From: JAWVZS01 sp964507825 | GTDB lineage: Archaea > Thermoproteota > Nitrososphaeria > Nitrososphaerales > Nitrosopumilaceae | Reading direction: 5' to 3' | Length of the DNA: 6,125 bases | Assembly (NCBI GenBank): GCA_964507825.1 | Contig: CAZDQM010000046.1 | Span: forward strand, 1 to 6,125 | In this document: piece after piece, positions 4,379 to 6,125 of the stretch | Layout of the letters: each line of letters starts with the position of its first letter | Position numbering within the stretch: position 1 is the first letter of the stretch | Position numbers and translations under genes: made by a program | Notes under the pieces: generated by a model | Database searches by the model: none | What the model was told of the DNA's origin: nothing | Seen by the model: only the letters and a program-made list of their open reading frames with translations

Positions 4379-5572
4379 ATGAGTATGGCACCACAAGAAT
4401 TAGAAAACAGCGCTAGCAAGTATGCATCTGATGCAATCAAGTTTGACTCCCAAGGCGCGCGCGGGATGGCCATCACAAACTATCAAAAGGCCATAGACAC
4501 ACTAGTAAAACTGATGCAACTTTATCCTGCAAGCAAGCTTAATCCGATATATCGGGAGAGGACGGACTCGTATCATAAGAGAATCAAGGCGCTACAAGAG
4601 GCGCGCGGAACCGAGCCTGTAATAGACCCAAACGCTTCTCCCGAGGAGCAGAAGAAATCCCTCTCCATGCAGGAGGCAAACAACGACTTTGAGGATCTGG
4701 TGATGAAGGAAAAGCCGGATATCAGCTGGATGGAGGTGATTGGACTTGACGATGCCAAGAATGCATTGCGCGAGTCCATAGTGTATCCTACAAAGAGGCC
4801 GGATCTCTTTCCGCTTGGATGGCCGCGCGGCATGCTGTTGTACGGGCCGCCCGGATGCGGCAAGACGATCCTAGCAGCTGCTACGGCAAGTGAGATTGAC
4901 GGATATTTCATCAACGTTGATGCGGCATCCATGATGAGCAAGTGGCTTGGCGAGGCTGAAAAGAACGTCTCCAAGGTGTTTTCAATGGCAAGGGGTTATA
5001 CAGAAAAAGAAGACAAGCCCGTGATTTTATTTGTCGACGAGGTCGACTCCCTTCTTGGATCACGTAACAGCGAGGTCGGTGGAGAGATTAGGACCAAGAA
5101 TCAATTTCTGACGGAGATGGATGGGATAAACGGCAAGGGAAAGGATCTAAAGCTGTATGTGATAGGCGCCACGAACAAGCCATGGAGTCTGGACTGGCCG
5201 TTCTTGAGAAGATTTCAAAAGCGCATCTATGTCAACCTTCCAACACTAGAGGCGCGTGAAAACCTGTTTAACCTGTATACGGCCCCGTTACACAAGGACG
5301 TCAAGGTGAGTTCTGCAGAGCTGGCAGGACTCTTTGATGGGTATAGTGCAAGCGATATCAAGGATGTGTGCCAGAGCGCGCAGCTGCATGCGGTTCATGA
5401 GCTGTTCAGCTCTCCTGATTACCGAGAGCCTACGGAGGGAGAAGAGCCTCAGCAACCCAAGGCCCTTACAATGGCGAACTTTCACAATATAATGGCAGAA
5501 AGAAAGCCTAGCGTGTCCATGGACATGATCAGGGCGTACCACAAGTGGAGCAACGAATTCAAAGCGCTCTAG
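4379..5572 (+). CDS. cdvC: CdvC, Vps4-like AAA ATPase of the Cdv/ESCRT division system
   Basis: A cytoplasmic ATPase of 397 residues that remodels ESCRT-III/CdvB polymers during division. Residues 1-75 form the MIT domain (three helices, with ARGMAITNYQKAIDTLVKLM and then YRERTDSYHKRIKALQ), which binds motifs in CdvB-type proteins. A linker (76-110) leads to the AAA domain: Walker A GPPGCGKT (156-163), pore loop KWLG (188-191), Walker B VILFVDE (215-221), sensor 1 N266 in GATNKP, and arginine fingers R277 and R278 in FLRRF. The small AAA domain follows (about 290-345, with YSASDIKDVCQSA), then a short Pro/Glu-rich insert where Vps4 has its beta domain, and the C-terminal helix DMIRAYHKWSNEFKAL. 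Length and order are normal. Walker A carries Cys where Vps4 has Thr. An ATG two codons downstream (4385) is possible. Its context beside an ESCRT-III-like gene supports the role. Confidence 0.95.
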   Translation: MSMAPQELENSASKYASDAIKFDSQGARGMAITNYQKAIDTLVKLMQLYPASKLNPIYRERTDSYHKRIKALQEARGTEPVIDPNASPEEQKKSLSMQEANNDFEDLVMKEKPDISWMEVIGLDDAKNALRESIVYPTKRPDLFPLGWPRGMLLYGPPGCGKTILAAATASEIDGYFINVDAASMMSKWLGEAEKNVSKVFSMARGYTEKEDKPVILFVDEVDSLLGSRNSEVGGEIRTKNQFLTEMDGINGKGKDLKLYVIGATNKPWSLDWPFLRRFQKRIYVNLPTLEARENLFNLYTAPLHKDVKVSSAELAGLFDGYSASDIKDVCQSAQLHAVHELFSSPDYREPTEGEEPQQPKALTMANFHNIMAERKPSVSMDMIRAYHKWSNEFKAL

Positions 5573-5603
5573 TGTATCTTTTCTGGCACGATGCTGCCGG
5601 GCC

Positions 5604-5651
5604 GTGGATCAGGTGAGATTTGGGCCGCCGATCCACACCTGAGTCATCTCA
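5604..5651. repeat. overlapping inverted repeats downstream of cdvC
   Basis: Three short inverted pairs interleave here: GTGGATC (5604-5610) with GATCCAC (5630-5636), TCAGGTG (5609-5615) with CACCTGA (5636-5642), and TGAGAT (5614-5619) with ATCTCA (5646-5651). Neighbouring arms overlap, so not all stems can form together; two alternative foldings are expected. It begins 32 bp after the cdvC stop and may protect or end that mRNA. Confidence 0.4.
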
Positions 5652-5770
5652 GTGGGGACAAATATCTTGGTTGCAGGCATCCTTTTGCGATTCTTGATTT
5701 TGTCCTCTGGAGTTTTTTTTGCGTGGGTTTTTGTGATTTGTGTAACCTGAAATGATCCACGATCGGTCTC
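5609..5770 (-). pseudogene. possible remnant of a small lysine-rich gene
   Basis: The minus strand stays open for 53 codons between a TAA (5771-5773) and a TGA (5609-5611). It reads KTHAKKTPEDKIKNRKRM, then PATKIFVPTEMTQVWIGGPN, which looks protein-like. The only methionine that could start it is at 5678-5680 and would leave 23 residues, so it is either a remnant without its start or a chance frame. I recognise no family. It is convergent with cdvC. Confidence 0.25.
5713..5732 (+). terminator. T-rich tract, possible cdvC terminator
   Basis: T8 (5713-5720) and T5 (5728-5732) follow in a generally T-rich stretch on the plus strand. Archaeal terminators are often runs of T without a required hairpin. 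It lies about 140 bp after the cdvC stop, which would leave a long 3' untranslated region. Confidence 0.4.
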
Positions 5771-5890
5771 TTAAACCGAGTACACTCTTTGTACGATATC
5801 CTAACACTTTGTATTATGTGAGAATTATGTCGCTTGCCCATACCGTAGAAGGTGCACACTCTGGTTGATTCAAGATTCATCGTGTTCTAA

Positions 5891-5937
5891 GTTTTGAAAT
5901 TTCAGGTATAATGCCTTCAGTCGACTTGACCTTGTAC
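5891..5937 (+). repeat. dispersed direct repeat, copy B
   Basis: GTTTTGAAATTTCAGGT (5891-5907) is identical to copy A at 1785-1801, and CAGTCGACTTGACCTTGTAC (5918-5937) has one change from 1811-1830. The middle is ten unrelated bases. The TCAGGT/ACCTGA pairing of copy A is kept here as TCAGGT/ACTTGA if a G-U pair is allowed. On the minus strand, CATTATACC in the middle could act as a TATA box. It carries copy 4 of the 21-bp motif (5917-5937). Confidence 0.7.
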
Positions 5938-5991
5938 GATAGATTGATGTATAATGTTTAAATGTTGCATAAATGATGGTAACATGAGGAG

Positions 5992-6013
5992 TCGGGGAAT
6001 CATGTCACCCCGA
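5992..6013 (+). repeat. hairpin before the right-edge reading frame
   Basis: TCGGGG (5992-5997) and CCCCGA (6008-6013) are perfect inverted 6-mers around a 10-base loop. The right arm ends on the A of an ATG at 6013. If transcribed it would place that start codon at the foot of a stem. Confidence 0.35.
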
Positions 6014-6045
6014 TGTATAAGATGAAGGACGCAGGTAGACATGCA

Positions 6046-6125
6046 ATGACACGTATAATTGCAGTTCTGGACGTACGGGAGCAAAGGCGGGAGACGCGCC
6101 GCATAGTGCAAAGGGCGCTTCAAAG
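6046..6125 (+). CDS. partial reading frame at right edge, unknown product
   Basis: The frame is open to the end of the window, so only the N-terminus is seen: MTRIIAVLDVREQRRET, then RRIVQRALQ, a short hydrophobic start followed by a basic and acidic helix. I do not recognise the family. The ATG at 6046 is preferred because TGTATAAGA (6014-6022) is centred 28 bp upstream, fitting a leaderless start. An in-frame ATG at 6013 would add eleven residues (MYKMKDAGRHA) and sits on a hairpin. The frame opens after a TAA at 5980-5982. With fewer than 40 codons visible it may not be a gene. Confidence 0.35.
   Translation, partial: MTRIIAVLDVREQRRETRRIVQRALQ

Larger units (their letters stand above)
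5573..6012. other. gene-poor stretch after cdvC
   Basis: No intact gene is convincing. It contains overlapping inverted repeats (5604-5651), T-rich tracts on the plus strand (5713-5732), a start-less minus-strand frame (5609-5770), dispersed repeat copy B (5891-5937) and TATA-like TTTAAATG (5957-5964). A minus-strand frame at 5644-5880 has an ATG and reads TFYGMGKRHNSHI, but its composition gives no support, and it overlaps the frame at 5609-5770. Confidence 0.4.

Noticed and set aside
5917..6123. 68-codon minus-strand frame at the right end
   Set aside because: Composition is not protein-like, it runs through the dispersed repeat, and the opposite strand offers a better frame.

Overview
The window looks archaeal and most likely comes from a Nitrososphaerota (Thaumarchaeota) genome. 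The main evidence is a Vps4/CdvC-type AAA ATPase with an N-terminal MIT domain, an ESCRT-III/CdvB-like protein beside it, a TrmB-family regulator, and TATA-like boxes placed about 24-28 bp before start codons, as expected for leaderless archaeal mRNAs. I cannot fix the genus from sequence alone.

Left part (1-2046): this is gene-poor. A PIN-domain protein runs off the left edge on the minus strand (5' end near 241). Positions 242-1358 hold no intact convincing gene, but several stretches read like protein in frames that keep breaking, so I treat them as candidate decayed genes (minus 505-654, plus about 687-1358). A small zinc-ribbon gene (minus 1376-1519) has a well-placed TATA box. Positions 1551-2046 hold a perfect hairpin (1755-1775) and the first copy of a dispersed repeat (1785-1830).

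Centre (2047-5572): this is the functional core. A TrmB-type regulator (minus 2047-3201) is divergent from a rightward cell-division/ESCRT cluster: a short divergent ESCRT-III (CdvB-like) protein (3358-3912), a 125-residue acidic helical protein that overlaps it by 4 bases (3909-4286), and CdvC (4379-5572). The 156-bp divergent intergenic region contains an inverted repeat over the trmB-like start codon, two short palindromes and a TATA-like box. A reasonable inference is that the ESCRT-III-like protein forms or joins membrane-remodelling polymers, CdvC remodels them with ATP, the small acidic protein is a partner or adaptor, and the TrmB-like protein regulates the locus, itself, or both. The functional links rest on gene order and family knowledge, not on direct evidence.

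Right part (5573-6125): this is mostly non-coding. It has overlapping inverted repeats, a T8 tract that may end cdvC transcription, a possible remnant reading frame on the minus strand, the second copy of the dispersed repeat (5891-5937), and a partial plus-strand reading frame at the right edge. The two repeat copies lie in direct orientation on either side of the TrmB-Cdv block.
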